This document shows, piece by piece, positions 10,480-18,806 of a DNA stretch of 64,000 bases. Under the pieces are notes generated by a model, which worked only from the letters and a program-made list of their open reading frames with translations, was not told the origin of the DNA and did not search any database. This DNA comes from Candidatus Epulonipiscium sp. (GTDB lineage: Bacteria; Bacillota; Clostridia; Lachnospirales; Defluviitaleaceae). The stretch covers positions 1 to 64,000 of the forward strand of contig JAAYQR010000025.1 in NCBI GenBank assembly GCA_012519205.1, given 5' to 3'. The stretch's first letter is position 1, and each line of letters opens with the position of its first letter. Made by a program: the position numbers and the translations under genes.

Positions 10480-12906
10480 TTAATTTTCTAGTATTACAAA
10501 CAATCCAGCTTTTTGGGTGGTACAGGTTACCTTTTGATTAATATAGTCGATATAACTTATTTCTTTGTTCCAAGTTCTTCTTATTTCATCGTAGCGATAT
10601 ATATTTAAATTAGCTCCATTGCTATTTTTATAGGGTATGGATACATCTATCGTGTTCCACCTGCAATTTTGAGCCCTTATTTCTATAAAATCGGATTTTA
10701 CTATCCTTTGCCCTAATTTAGTTTTTACCCCCTGGACCACTCTCGGTTCCGCTCTTCCTATATATAAATTTACCTCTGAATTATTGCCCCCTAGGTTGTA
10801 GAAACTTACATCTGCATATTTTGACTTTGTATATAATTTTCCTATATAATCGCCCATGTAGGTCTTATAGTTTATTCTTCTAGTCCAAACCTCTTTCCCC
10901 ATTAATTCATCCAAATCTAATTCCACTATCGTCCTATTAGTGTATCTTCCACTTAGGTATAGGGTATCTGTACTTACTTTGATATCTGCTAGTACATCTC
11001 CTTTTAAATCTCTATTTTTAACTTTGTACTCTTCCGTTGGTATGTTATCTCTATCTCCCCTAGGTAACACGCTAAGGGTCCCATATGTTATTGTAGAATG
11101 GTTATTATCATTTTGAATTATTATATTGTATAATCCTGAACCAAGCCTTCTTGGCAAGTATACAACTAAATATGTATTTCCTTTATTGTCTTTTTTAATT
11201 ATTATATAATCTGCTTCTTTTTCGTTAAAGAAAACCCTTATAGAAGATGTATAAAAGAAATCCCCATAAATCTTGATATATGTATCTGACGAATAATCTT
11301 CTATTACCGTTTGATTGAGGATTTCCTTATCTGTTACAGAAGGGGAAGCCATGGTTGTAAATTCCCAAGTGATTGGACTGCTATATCTTTCTTCTTCTAC
11401 CGCATCATTTCTTAATACCCTCCCAGCTATTCTTACAATATAGTCTGTTTGAGGGGATAGTGGTTTTATAGGAATATACAGATAAGCTTCCTTTTTAGTT
11501 CTATCTTTTTTAAAGATATATGTGTAATCATCATCATTTGGATTGGCTAAATCATTTCTACACATATTCAAAAATTCCGTATCCAGGTATTCTATATTAC
11601 TACCAATAGCTTTTATGCTACTTGAAAGAAGAAACTCTATTCCTACAGGTGAATTAAATTCTAGTTTCCCATCTATGTCCTCAAAAGTTACTTTAAGGAA
11701 ACTTCTATCCTTTAAGGCATTATGGGGAAGTTCTCCTTCATCAATCCAAGGATATCCTCCGTTTGACTTTGGATAAACATCTGTTACTTTCGGGGTTGAT
11801 TTAGATAATAAAGAAAATCTTGCGGTATCTTCGATGTAATCTTTATAATTATATTGAAGCTTATCTTTAAGGGTAACCTTTTCGTTAAATCTTAACCCAT
11901 AATTATATAAAACCTTTAAATCTACCCCTGATGTAAATTCCCTAAGGCCTTTTCCTGGTGAGTATACAACTATGATTTTATAATCCCCAGAATGATTGTA
12001 TTCCCTGAATTTATCCAGCACATCTTTTCTAAACTCCATATTAAGCCTTGTATTACTTACTACCCTTATATCTCTTTTTTCTATGATTATATCCTGTTCC
12101 TCTATCGGAAGAGATAAGGCTCTTCCCGATATGGGTCTTAATATTATCTTTTCGACTCCCTGTCTTAGGTTTTCTCCGATTAAGGTGTAATCCCAATATC
12201 TAAGGTCTTTATCGAATACGCAATCCGATGTATAGTCTATTACAACTTCTATATCTGAATTATTAAGTCCTCCTGAAAGCTTTTCTACATCCTTATCTTC
12301 TAATGTTAAGGTTAACTTAGTATCATTTTCATATTTAACTCTTTGCTTGGGTATTACAATTTCCCATGCACCATTTTTGATGTTTTTGAGAACAATTTGC
12401 TTGATATCTTTCTTAAAATCCTGTCCTGTTATAGTAATATTTTTAGAATTATATCGACCTATGATGGGTATCCATATTTCTTCTCCTTTATATTTCAACT
12501 CTAGATTATAATTCCCTGCATATTTTTCTTGGGAGAACTTTTCTGCATTGCTGCCTTTAATTTTTACTGTAAGTTCCCTTTCATTGCTAATTGTAAAATC
12601 ACTTTTGTTAATTATAATGGTATTATTACTATCCATAATATTTACCAAGCGGATACCTTCCAAATCCTTCGTAAAATTCTTATCCCCATATACGGTAAAA
12701 TCCCATTCACCTTTTTCATAAATGTCTGTTACTTTTGCCCCATTGTTTTTCATACGGCCATATACAACTCCTTCTACGGTTTGAGAAGGAACCTTTGTAT
12801 CTTTTTCCAGTCCCCAAGAAGTACTTTGGGGAATCATACCAATTAATATTAATGGAATAAGAGCTAGACAAAATCCTTTTATTTTTGTAAGATATAAACT
12901 TTTCAA
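10480..12906 (-). CDS. Exported Ig-like repeat protein, first gene of the surface locus
   Basis: An in-frame ATG at 12957 has no ribosome site, whereas a TTG at 12906 has AAGGGGG nine bases upstream and begins directly with a signal peptide (LKSLYLTKIKGFCLALIPLI), so I place the start there (808 aa). Three related 85-residue units follow, marked by DFTVYGDKNF, NITITGQDF and YTLIGENL. Next comes a segment like the SbsA/Big_5 Ig-like domain (about residues 375-525, with LSPQTDYIVRI and WEFTT), then a TIG-like domain. The C-terminus has YRYDEIRRTW and ends AGLFVILEN, similar to the tail of the giant protein downstream. This suggests a shared secretion or assembly tail, which is inference. No enzyme motif is visible. 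Confidence 0.75.
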   Translation of the reverse strand: MKSLYLTKIKGFCLALIPLILIGMIPQSTSWGLEKDTKVPSQTVEGVVYGRMKNNGAKVTDIYEKGEWDFTVYGDKNFTKDLEGIRLVNIMDSNNTIIINKSDFTISNERELTVKIKGSNAEKFSQEKYAGNYNLELKYKGEEIWIPIIGRYNSKNITITGQDFKKDIKQIVLKNIKNGAWEIVIPKQRVKYENDTKLTLTLEDKDVEKLSGGLNNSDIEVVIDYTSDCVFDKDLRYWDYTLIGENLRQGVEKIILRPISGRALSLPIEEQDIIIEKRDIRVVSNTRLNMEFRKDVLDKFREYNHSGDYKIIVVYSPGKGLREFTSGVDLKVLYNYGLRFNEKVTLKDKLQYNYKDYIEDTARFSLLSKSTPKVTDVYPKSNGGYPWIDEGELPHNALKDRSFLKVTFEDIDGKLEFNSPVGIEFLLSSSIKAIGSNIEYLDTEFLNMCRNDLANPNDDDYTYIFKKDRTKKEAYLYIPIKPLSPQTDYIVRIAGRVLRNDAVEEERYSSPITWEFTTMASPSVTDKEILNQTVIEDYSSDTYIKIYGDFFYTSSIRVFFNEKEADYIIIKKDNKGNTYLVVYLPRRLGSGLYNIIIQNDNNHSTITYGTLSVLPRGDRDNIPTEEYKVKNRDLKGDVLADIKVSTDTLYLSGRYTNRTIVELDLDELMGKEVWTRRINYKTYMGDYIGKLYTKSKYADVSFYNLGGNNSEVNLYIGRAEPRVVQGVKTKLGQRIVKSDFIEIRAQNCRWNTIDVSIPYKNSNGANLNIYRYDEIRRTWNKEISYIDYINQKVTCTTQKAGLFVILEN

Positions 12907-12978
12907 AACACAATTCCCCCTTAAGTATAAAGATTGGCTTATTGTTTTTATCGTCATATTATGTAAATATCTTTATAA

Positions 12979-13003
12979 TAAAAACAACCCCTATTTCGGG
13001 GTT
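12979..13003 (-). terminator. Terminator of galU
   Basis: Arms AACCCC (12986-12991) and GGGGTT (12998-13003) form the stem, followed on the minus strand by GTTTTTATT. The galU stop codon (13004-13002) touches the stem. Confidence 0.75.
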
Positions 13004-13877
13004 ATTTTTTGGTTTTATCTAATATAAAGTGTAGATATTCTAAAAATTCATCTTTTAAATCATCACGATTAAGGGCAAATTCGACGGTTGCCCTTAAAAA
13101 GCCCATTTTATTTCCTACATCGTATCTTTTCCCTATAAAATCATAGGCATAGATAGCCTCTTCCTCTGAGAGCTTTTTCAAGGCATCGGTTAATTGTATC
13201 TCTCCCCCTGTCCCAGCTTCCTGAACTTCAAGATAATCAAAAATTCTAGGGGTAATAATATATCTTCCAAGAATTGCTATATTTGATGGTGCCTCTTTTG
13301 TCTTTGGTTTTTCAACCATATCAGTTACTTTATAAACCCTATTTTCTATATGTTTAGCCCCTATTATTCCATATTTATTAACATCTTCATCAGGAACCTT
13401 TTGCACCCCTAAGATAGAAGTCTTAAATTCATTAAATATTTCTATCATCTGTTTTAAACAGGGATTTTCTGAAACAATGATATCATCCCCTAATAAAACT
13501 GCAAAAGGTTCGTCCCCGATAAAATTTTTTGCAGTTAATATTGCATGTCCTAGGCCTTTGGGTTCTTTTTGGCGGATATAATGGATATTTGCTAGTTCTG
13601 AGGCTTGTCTTGCTAACTTTAAAAGTTCTACTTTCCCTTTTCTTTCTAAGTCTAATTCTAGTTCTATAGACTTATCAAAATGATCCTCTATGGACCTTTT
13701 ACTTCTTCCTGTAACAATAATTATATCTTCTATACCTGAATTTACTGCTTCCTCTACGATGTACTGAATGGTTGGTTTATCCACTATGGGGAGCATTTCT
13801 TTAGGCTGTGCCTTGGTTGCAGGGAGAAATCTTGTTCCTAGCCCTGCTGCTGGGATAATTGCTTTTCTTATTCTCAT
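13002..13877 (-). CDS. galU: UTP--glucose-1-phosphate uridylyltransferase
   Basis: GalU makes UDP-glucose from UTP and glucose-1-phosphate for wall polysaccharides, glycolipids and S-layer glycans. The 291-residue length is typical. The N-terminus [20 protein letters not shown] (about 8-27) is the nucleotide-binding signature of the family, and VEKPK and GRYIITP further on are also characteristic. The cytoplasmic product would use the glucose-1-phosphate produced by the phosphoglucomutase at 32463-34196. It stands alone between the surface locus and the DUF1934 gene and has its own terminator. The start is an ATG behind GGAGAG. Confidence 0.95.
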   Translation of the reverse strand: MRIRKAIIPAAGLGTRFLPATKAQPKEMLPIVDKPTIQYIVEEAVNSGIEDIIIVTGRSKRSIEDHFDKSIELELDLERKGKVELLKLARQASELANIHYIRQKEPKGLGHAILTAKNFIGDEPFAVLLGDDIIVSENPCLKQMIEIFNEFKTSILGVQKVPDEDVNKYGIIGAKHIENRVYKVTDMVEKPKTKEAPSNIAILGRYIITPRIFDYLEVQEAGTGGEIQLTDALKKLSEEEAIYAYDFIGKRYDVGNKMGFLRATVEFALNRDDLKDEFLEYLHFILDKTKK

Positions 13878-13925
13878 GGTTTTCTCTCCTATATTTTGGG
13901 CTATTATAATACCCTATACTTTTTT

Positions 13926-14000
13926 AAGATTCTTCACTACGCTCAGAATGGCAGCTTAATACAATTAACTCCAGTCATCCTGGGTAGAGCGAAGGTTCTT
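13926..14000. repeat. Inverted pair of 29-bp 'GTCATTCTGAG...GAAGAATCTT' dispersed repeats
   Basis: Copy A (13926-13954) reads on the minus strand CATTCTGAGCGTAGTGAAG and copy B (13972-14000) reads on the plus strand CATCCTGGGTAGAGCGAAG. Both resemble a short intergenic repeat seen in many bacterial genomes. The two copies face each other across 17 bp and match at 19 of 29 positions. Copy B lies inside the 3' end of the DUF1934 gene and encodes its last residues. Confidence 0.6.
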
Positions 14001-14486
14001 AGTTTCTCCATTATGTTCTAAATAACAGGAAGTAGGTATGGTCCTTTCCTGATTAACTGTAGAATTAATCTTTATATTTAAAAAATTTATTCCCATGGAT
14101 GCGTGATTTATCTCCATTTCGTAAGTGATTTTAATTTCACCTTCCCCCTCATATAAATCTGTATTAATTTTTTTAGCTAAGACGGAAATAACCAAAGCTC
14201 CCTGACTAGTATCATAGTAAGTTGTATGCTTTTTATTAAGCTCGAAGGTCATATTGGAATTAATCCCCCCAAACCTCATAACCGACACCTTACCATTATC
14301 AATCTTTATTGTAGTCACTGTATCTTCTTTGTCTTCATTTTCCTCTTTATATGTTAGATATTCTTTATTATTTTTTATATAATAATATCCTGGGGCAACT
14401 ATTTCAACAGCATCCTCATGCCCTTCGTATTTTTGTGTTCCTAGTATGGATAAAATAACTTTCTGACCCTTTTGTGTATTTTTCAT
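13965..14486 (-). CDS. DUF1934 (YwiB-like) domain protein
   Basis: This 173-residue cytoplasmic protein has no signal peptide. The body (about 5-140) fits the DUF1934/YwiB family, a calycin-like beta barrel of unknown function. Recognisable parts are the start KVILSILGTQKYEG, a middle MRFGGINSNMTFE and LYEGEGEIKITYEMEIN. The last ten residues (NLRSTQDDWS) are encoded by a dispersed repeat, so the natural end may have been replaced. It sits 13 nt downstream of murI and is probably co-transcribed with murI and ddl. The start has AAGGAG. Function cannot be given beyond the family. Confidence 0.8.
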   Translation of the reverse strand: MKNTQKGQKVILSILGTQKYEGHEDAVEIVAPGYYYIKNNKEYLTYKEENEDKEDTVTTIKIDNGKVSVMRFGGINSNMTFELNKKHTTYYDTSQGALVISVLAKKINTDLYEGEGEIKITYEMEINHASMGINFLNIKINSTVNQERTIPTSCYLEHNGETKNLRSTQDDWS

Positions 14487-14499
14487 GATTTACTCCTTC

Positions 14500-15306
14500 T
14501 TAGTACTTTTCTATATCTATTTTTTGCACTGGCGGTATCATTTTTTTAAGAACAATGGCTGCTATTTGTTCAAACTTTGTTGTATTATCACTGACATAGA
14601 AAAAATGATTAGGAGAACTTTCTGATTCTCTTAAGCCCTTTTTATTTGCTAAAAGTTCCTTTAGATTCATTGCGGCCTCTAGAGCAGGATTTACTAATTT
14701 AACCTCAGGCCCAATTACATCTTGTATAACCCCCATAAGAAGAGGGTAATGGGTACACCCAAGGACTAGTGTATCTATTCTTTTTTCATAAAATGGCTCT
14801 AAATATTTTTTAGCTACTAAATAAGCAATATCGTTATCTGTCCAGCCCTCCTCTGCTAAGGGAACAAATAAGGGGCATGAAGATGAAAAGGTTTTTATAT
14901 TTCCATTGTACTTTTTAATAGCATTTGTGTAGCTTTTTGACCTTATGGTTGCTTCTGTGCCAATAATCCCCACTCGGCTATTTCTAGTCGTCTTATATGC
15001 CATAACAGCCCCGGGCCCAACCACTCCTATAATAGGAATCTGAAAAGTGTTTTGTACATCTTCTAAGCTGTTGGAGCTAGCTGTATTACAGGCAATAATA
15101 ATTGCCTTAATATTCCTTGTAAGTAGGAACCTAATAATTTGTTTTGAATATTTAGTTACAGTTTCTTTAGATTTACTTCCATAAGGGACCCTTGCAGTAT
15201 CTCCAAAGTATATTATTTCTTCATTAGGAAGCACCTTTAGTATCTCGCTAACTACTGTAAGCCCCCCGACCCCTGAATCAAATATTCCTATGGGACGATT
15301 GTCCAT
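14500..15306 (-). CDS. murI: Glutamate racemase
   Basis: MurI converts L-glutamate to D-glutamate for peptidoglycan. The 268 residues show all hallmarks: DSGVGGLT at 10-17, the first catalytic cysteine in ACNTAS (Cys73) and the second in GCTHYPLL (Cys184). It acts in the cytoplasm. The gene lies 18 nt downstream of ddl, so two D-amino-acid steps of wall synthesis are encoded together. The start is an ATG behind AAGGGG. Confidence 0.95.
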   Translation of the reverse strand: MDNRPIGIFDSGVGGLTVVSEILKVLPNEEIIYFGDTARVPYGSKSKETVTKYSKQIIRFLLTRNIKAIIIACNTASSNSLEDVQNTFQIPIIGVVGPGAVMAYKTTRNSRVGIIGTEATIRSKSYTNAIKKYNGNIKTFSSSCPLFVPLAEEGWTDNDIAYLVAKKYLEPFYEKRIDTLVLGCTHYPLLMGVIQDVIGPEVKLVNPALEAAMNLKELLANKKGLRESESSPNHFFYVSDNTTKFEQIAAIVLKKMIPPVQKIDIEKY

Positions 15307-15324
15307 TTGTATTCCCCTTCTCCA

Positions 15325-16392
15325 TTAGTTTTCTACTTTTTTTAGAGCTAATTCAATAAGTGTATGACAAAGTTTCTGCTTTGGAATACCAGCATTCTCC
15401 CAAAGCATAGGATACATACTGATGGAGGTAAAACCAGGCATCGTATTTATTTCGTTAAAAATCACCCTATTAGTATCTTTTTCCACAAAAAAGTCGACCC
15501 TTGATAACCCTAAACCTTCAACAGCCTTAAATATACGTATCGCTTTGGCTCTAATTTCATCGACAATTTCCTTTTCTAAATTTGGGGTTAATATTGTTTT
15601 TGATTCATTATTGTTATATTTTGCATCGTAATCATAGAATTCTGCAGCTGGAATTATTTCACCCACTCCTGAGGCAGATACATCTTCATTTCCTAGAACG
15701 GCACACTCTACTTCCCTACCTATTATGGTCTCTTCTATTAGTATCTTTCTATCATGAAGGGCTGCTATATTTAGACCCTTTATTAATTCTTCCCTATTAT
15801 GAGCCTTAGTTATCCCTACAGATGAACCTGCATTGGAAGGTTTAATAAAACATGGATAGGCAATAACATCTTCTATCCTTGATACCGTATCATTTATATT
15901 CTTTAATTCTTCCTTATATACGACGGTATATAAAGCTTGCGCAATATTTTGTTTTTCTATAATAATTTTGGTATATACCTTATCCATAGAAATACCCGAG
16001 GCTAAAACCCCACACCCCACATATGGGATATTTGCCATTTCTAGCATTCCCTGGATGGTCCCATCTTCTCCATACATGCCATGAAGTACAGGAAACACCA
16101 CATCTATAGGAATTATTTTAAATTTATCCCCAGCAATTTTCACTAAACCCTTAATGGTAGCATCGGGACTTATAAAGGCAGGGGTTGCAAATCTTTCCCA
16201 TTCCCCTGATTCTATATGTTTAATAGGACCGTTATATAACATCCACTTACCCTTTTTTGTTATACCTACGGTAAGAACAAAGTATTTATTTGTATCAATA
16301 CTGCTTATTACATTTTTGGCAGATACTAAGGAAACCTCATGTTCCGAGGACTGTCCCCCAAAAAGTACAACTACTGTCTTTTTATTATTCAA
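15325..16392 (-). CDS. ddl: D-alanine--D-alanine ligase
   Basis: Ddl joins two D-alanines with ATP for the peptidoglycan stem peptide. An upstream ATG at 16518 would add 42 residues with no family counterpart. The TTG at 16392 follows AGAGGG by six bases and begins at NNKKTVVVLFGGQSSEHEVS, the normal N-terminus, giving 355 aa. ATP-grasp features include HGMYGEDGTIQG, KPSNAGSSVG, and the metal-binding end RVDFFVEKD...FNEINTMPGFT. It is first in a likely ddl-murI-DUF1934 operon. The ribosome-site region is nearly identical to that of the PEGA gene at 35573. Confidence 0.93.
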   Translation of the reverse strand: MNNKKTVVVLFGGQSSEHEVSLVSAKNVISSIDTNKYFVLTVGITKKGKWMLYNGPIKHIESGEWERFATPAFISPDATIKGLVKIAGDKFKIIPIDVVFPVLHGMYGEDGTIQGMLEMANIPYVGCGVLASGISMDKVYTKIIIEKQNIAQALYTVVYKEELKNINDTVSRIEDVIAYPCFIKPSNAGSSVGITKAHNREELIKGLNIAALHDRKILIEETIIGREVECAVLGNEDVSASGVGEIIPAAEFYDYDAKYNNNESKTILTPNLEKEIVDEIRAKAIRIFKAVEGLGLSRVDFFVEKDTNRVIFNEINTMPGFTSISMYPMLWENAGIPKQKLCHTLIELALKKVEN

Positions 16393-16580
16393 TCCAATCC
16401 CTCTTTTCAAATGATATATAGTATTATTGTATGACCTTAGGCTTATTAGAATCATAAATATGTATAATTTATTATTTATCATATTTTTATGCTCAGGCAT
16501 AATGAAGGATTTTATCACTTATGCCCATTACCTATACATTTTAATGTTTTATGTTAATGAATTCAAGTTCTTTTATTATA

Positions 16581-16632
16581 GATAAAAACCCAATAAAACA
16601 AGGCACATGAATGTGCCTTGTTTTATTGGGTT
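16581..16632 (-). terminator. Long perfect terminator after ypeB
   Basis: A perfect 22-bp stem (16587-16608 with 16611-16632) has a two-base centre and is followed on the minus strand by TTTTTATC. The last three codons and the stop of ypeB (16625-16623) are inside the stem. Confidence 0.9.
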
Positions 16633-18035
16633 AGGACTGAATTTTTATTTTGTATTATTTGTAATATCTTTTCTTGCCTTCCATTTTCAGCATTAATATA
16701 AACTATGAATGGATTTTTTTCATGTACGCCCTTAAACTCGTAGCAAAGTACCTCCCTTTTAGATTCTAATGGAATAACTGCCATATTTACTTTTTGGATT
16801 TTAAAATTGGAGGTTATCTTTTCCCTTGCTTCTTCTTCAGTTAATTTTATTTCTGGCAACTTTCTATCGTGGTGCATCATTATATACCCCAAAGATTCAA
16901 AACCTATTATCTCTCCATTATTCATGGATACCTTTACTTTAATTAAATCGGGGTACATTATTACTTCGTCTATTTGAGGAGCAAAATTTATAACAACCGT
17001 ACTATCTACTTTTTCATAATAACTAGGCTTCATATGGGGATAGTCTTTTTCCTTTAGAAATTGCTCCGCCTTTTTTCTAGCTTCCTCTAGATTTATTTCC
17101 TTTCCGGAAGACTGTGCTTCTGTGTAATTTAACATCCAAAGAATCATACCTTTTTGTTGAGTCACATCCACTGAAATTGTCGGTTCATCTTGATTTTTTA
17201 AAATTACTTGGTAACTATATACTGGGATTGTGTGTTCTACCTTTGTATCTGTTTGACCTGTTTGTTTAATGGAATTAATTTTATCTTTACCTATAAAATC
17301 TTCAACTATTTTTTCTCCTTCTTCTTTTGTAATCTTTCTTTTATTCCTAAGCATCCTAGGTTCCATCTTTTCTATATGGTCTGAGAAGGGGCCATCGTAA
17401 ATTAATGTAGGAATATCCTGGAATTGCTTACTAACCTCCGATATTGAACCTGTTATTTTCTTACCTTCCCCCTTAGCCAAATCTTGATATCCCGCCTTTT
17501 CTACCTTTTCCCAGTCTATTCTGCTGCCATTATTGATTTCTTGCTTTATATTATTTAATTCCTTAGAAAGAGCCTTTGCATATTTTTGTATCTGAGATAC
17601 CTTTTCCCAGTCTTCTTTATCTAATTCATGCCCTCCTATTGCCTTATTCGTCATGGCAAAGGAAAAGTCACTGGCTTGGGATAGAAACTTTAAGGCTTTT
17701 GAAATACTAGCATGCTGATAAGGTAAATCCCCCAGGTTTCCTTGGGCTGAGGAAGCTTCTCTCCAAATCTGAGCAAATATTGGAGCACTTTGATCGGGAT
17801 TTTTAGTGAGTTTTGTTTTTGATAGCAAATTATCCATATTGTCTACATAGGTAACCGTTTCATAAAAAGACTTTTGGAAACGATTTTGTAAATATTGTCT
17901 ATAATTTAGCTTTTGCTTATACTGGTATATGCCAAAACCCAGAGTAAGAGCCAAAACCACCATTGTAATACTATACATTTGGACTCTGGATAATTGTTTT
18001 TTCCATTGATAAAATTTGTTATTTCTTTCTTTCAA
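16623..18035 (-). CDS. ypeB: Germination protein YpeB
   Basis: YpeB is the partner needed for SleB to be placed and kept stable in the spore. After a short basic start there is one membrane anchor (about residues 20-38, MYSITMVVLALTLGFGIYQY). A long helical region follows, then C-terminal PepSY/YPEB-like repeats, seen as RKKAEQFLKEKDYPHMKP and REKITSNFKI. The length of about 470 fits the family. The GTG at 18044 lies on top of the ribosome site, whereas TTG at 18035 sits five bases after AGGTGA, so I prefer TTG (470 aa). It begins about 21 nt after sleB, the conserved sleB-ypeB arrangement. Confidence 0.92.
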   Translation of the reverse strand: MKERNNKFYQWKKQLSRVQMYSITMVVLALTLGFGIYQYKQKLNYRQYLQNRFQKSFYETVTYVDNMDNLLSKTKLTKNPDQSAPIFAQIWREASSAQGNLGDLPYQHASISKALKFLSQASDFSFAMTNKAIGGHELDKEDWEKVSQIQKYAKALSKELNNIKQEINNGSRIDWEKVEKAGYQDLAKGEGKKITGSISEVSKQFQDIPTLIYDGPFSDHIEKMEPRMLRNKRKITKEEGEKIVEDFIGKDKINSIKQTGQTDTKVEHTIPVYSYQVILKNQDEPTISVDVTQQKGMILWMLNYTEAQSSGKEINLEEARKKAEQFLKEKDYPHMKPSYYEKVDSTVVINFAPQIDEVIMYPDLIKVKVSMNNGEIIGFESLGYIMMHHDRKLPEIKLTEEEAREKITSNFKIQKVNMAVIPLESKREVLCYEFKGVHEKNPFIVYINAENGRQEKILQIIQNKNSVLTQ

Positions 18036-18056
18036 AAAATTCACCTTCTTAGTATC

Positions 18057-18758
18057 TTATTTTTTACCAAAAACATGCTTTCCTATTCGTTTCGTAATCG
18101 GTACTGACCAAATCCATTTACTTTTAGCTGTTGCAGGGTTCCAATAATATATCGCCCCACCGGTAGGATCCCACCCATTTAAGGCATCCCTTGCCGCTTT
18201 AAGGGAGGAGTCCCCCGGGTCTAGATTAATCTGACCATCTTTCACAGCATCAAATGCCCCTGGTTGATAGATTACCCCCGCTATGGTGTTGGGAAAAGAT
18301 GAATGCCTTACCCTGTTTAAAATCACTGCTCCAATTGCAACTTGACCTTCATAGGGCTCTCCCCTTCCTTCCCCATGGATAGCCGATGCCATAAGCCTCA
18401 CATCCTTACCTGAGGCTGAATCTCCTCCCCCTCTTTGTGAATTATCTTTAACTTGAATTCCTATTTTTTCAAGGGTTTGCTGTCCTGCTATGCCATCTGC
18501 CTTTAATCCATTTTTAGATTGAAAGGACTTAACAGCCTCCCAAGTTTTATACCCGTATTTGCCATCTGCATTACCTGTATAATATCCCCATTGCTTTAGT
18601 TTTTGCTGTATCTGCCTTACTACATCTCCTTCCGAGCCCCAGGTATACGTAGCAGCCTCTATGGTCTTAGGGGTAACTAAATAAACCCACCCACTAAAAC
18701 CAAGATTAATTATCATAACGGCAGAAAGTACTATAAGTGATATCTTTTTAAAATCCAT
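18057..18758 (-). CDS. sleB: Spore cortex-lytic enzyme SleB
   Basis: SleB is a lytic transglycosylase that degrades cortex peptidoglycan during germination. The 233 residues comprise a signal peptide or anchor (about 1-35), one peptidoglycan-binding domain (about 42-97, WGSEGDVVRQIQQKLKQWGY) and a hydrolase_2 catalytic domain (about 124-233). The catalytic domain has the conserved AIHGEGRGEPYEGQVAIGAV with its catalytic glutamate, then ILNRVRHSSFPNT and the ending IYYWNPATAKSKWIWS...GKHVFGKK. It is intact, unlike its upstream paralogue. The start has an AGGAGGT site. It forms one transcription unit with ypeB and the paralogue. Confidence 0.95.
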   Translation of the reverse strand: MDFKKISLIVLSAVMIINLGFSGWVYLVTPKTIEAATYTWGSEGDVVRQIQQKLKQWGYYTGNADGKYGYKTWEAVKSFQSKNGLKADGIAGQQTLEKIGIQVKDNSQRGGGDSASGKDVRLMASAIHGEGRGEPYEGQVAIGAVILNRVRHSSFPNTIAGVIYQPGAFDAVKDGQINLDPGDSSLKAARDALNGWDPTGGAIYYWNPATAKSKWIWSVPITKRIGKHVFGKK

Positions 18759-18806
18759 AACCTACCTCCTGTATCTATTTTGCAAATACATGCTCTCCTA
18801 TTTGAG

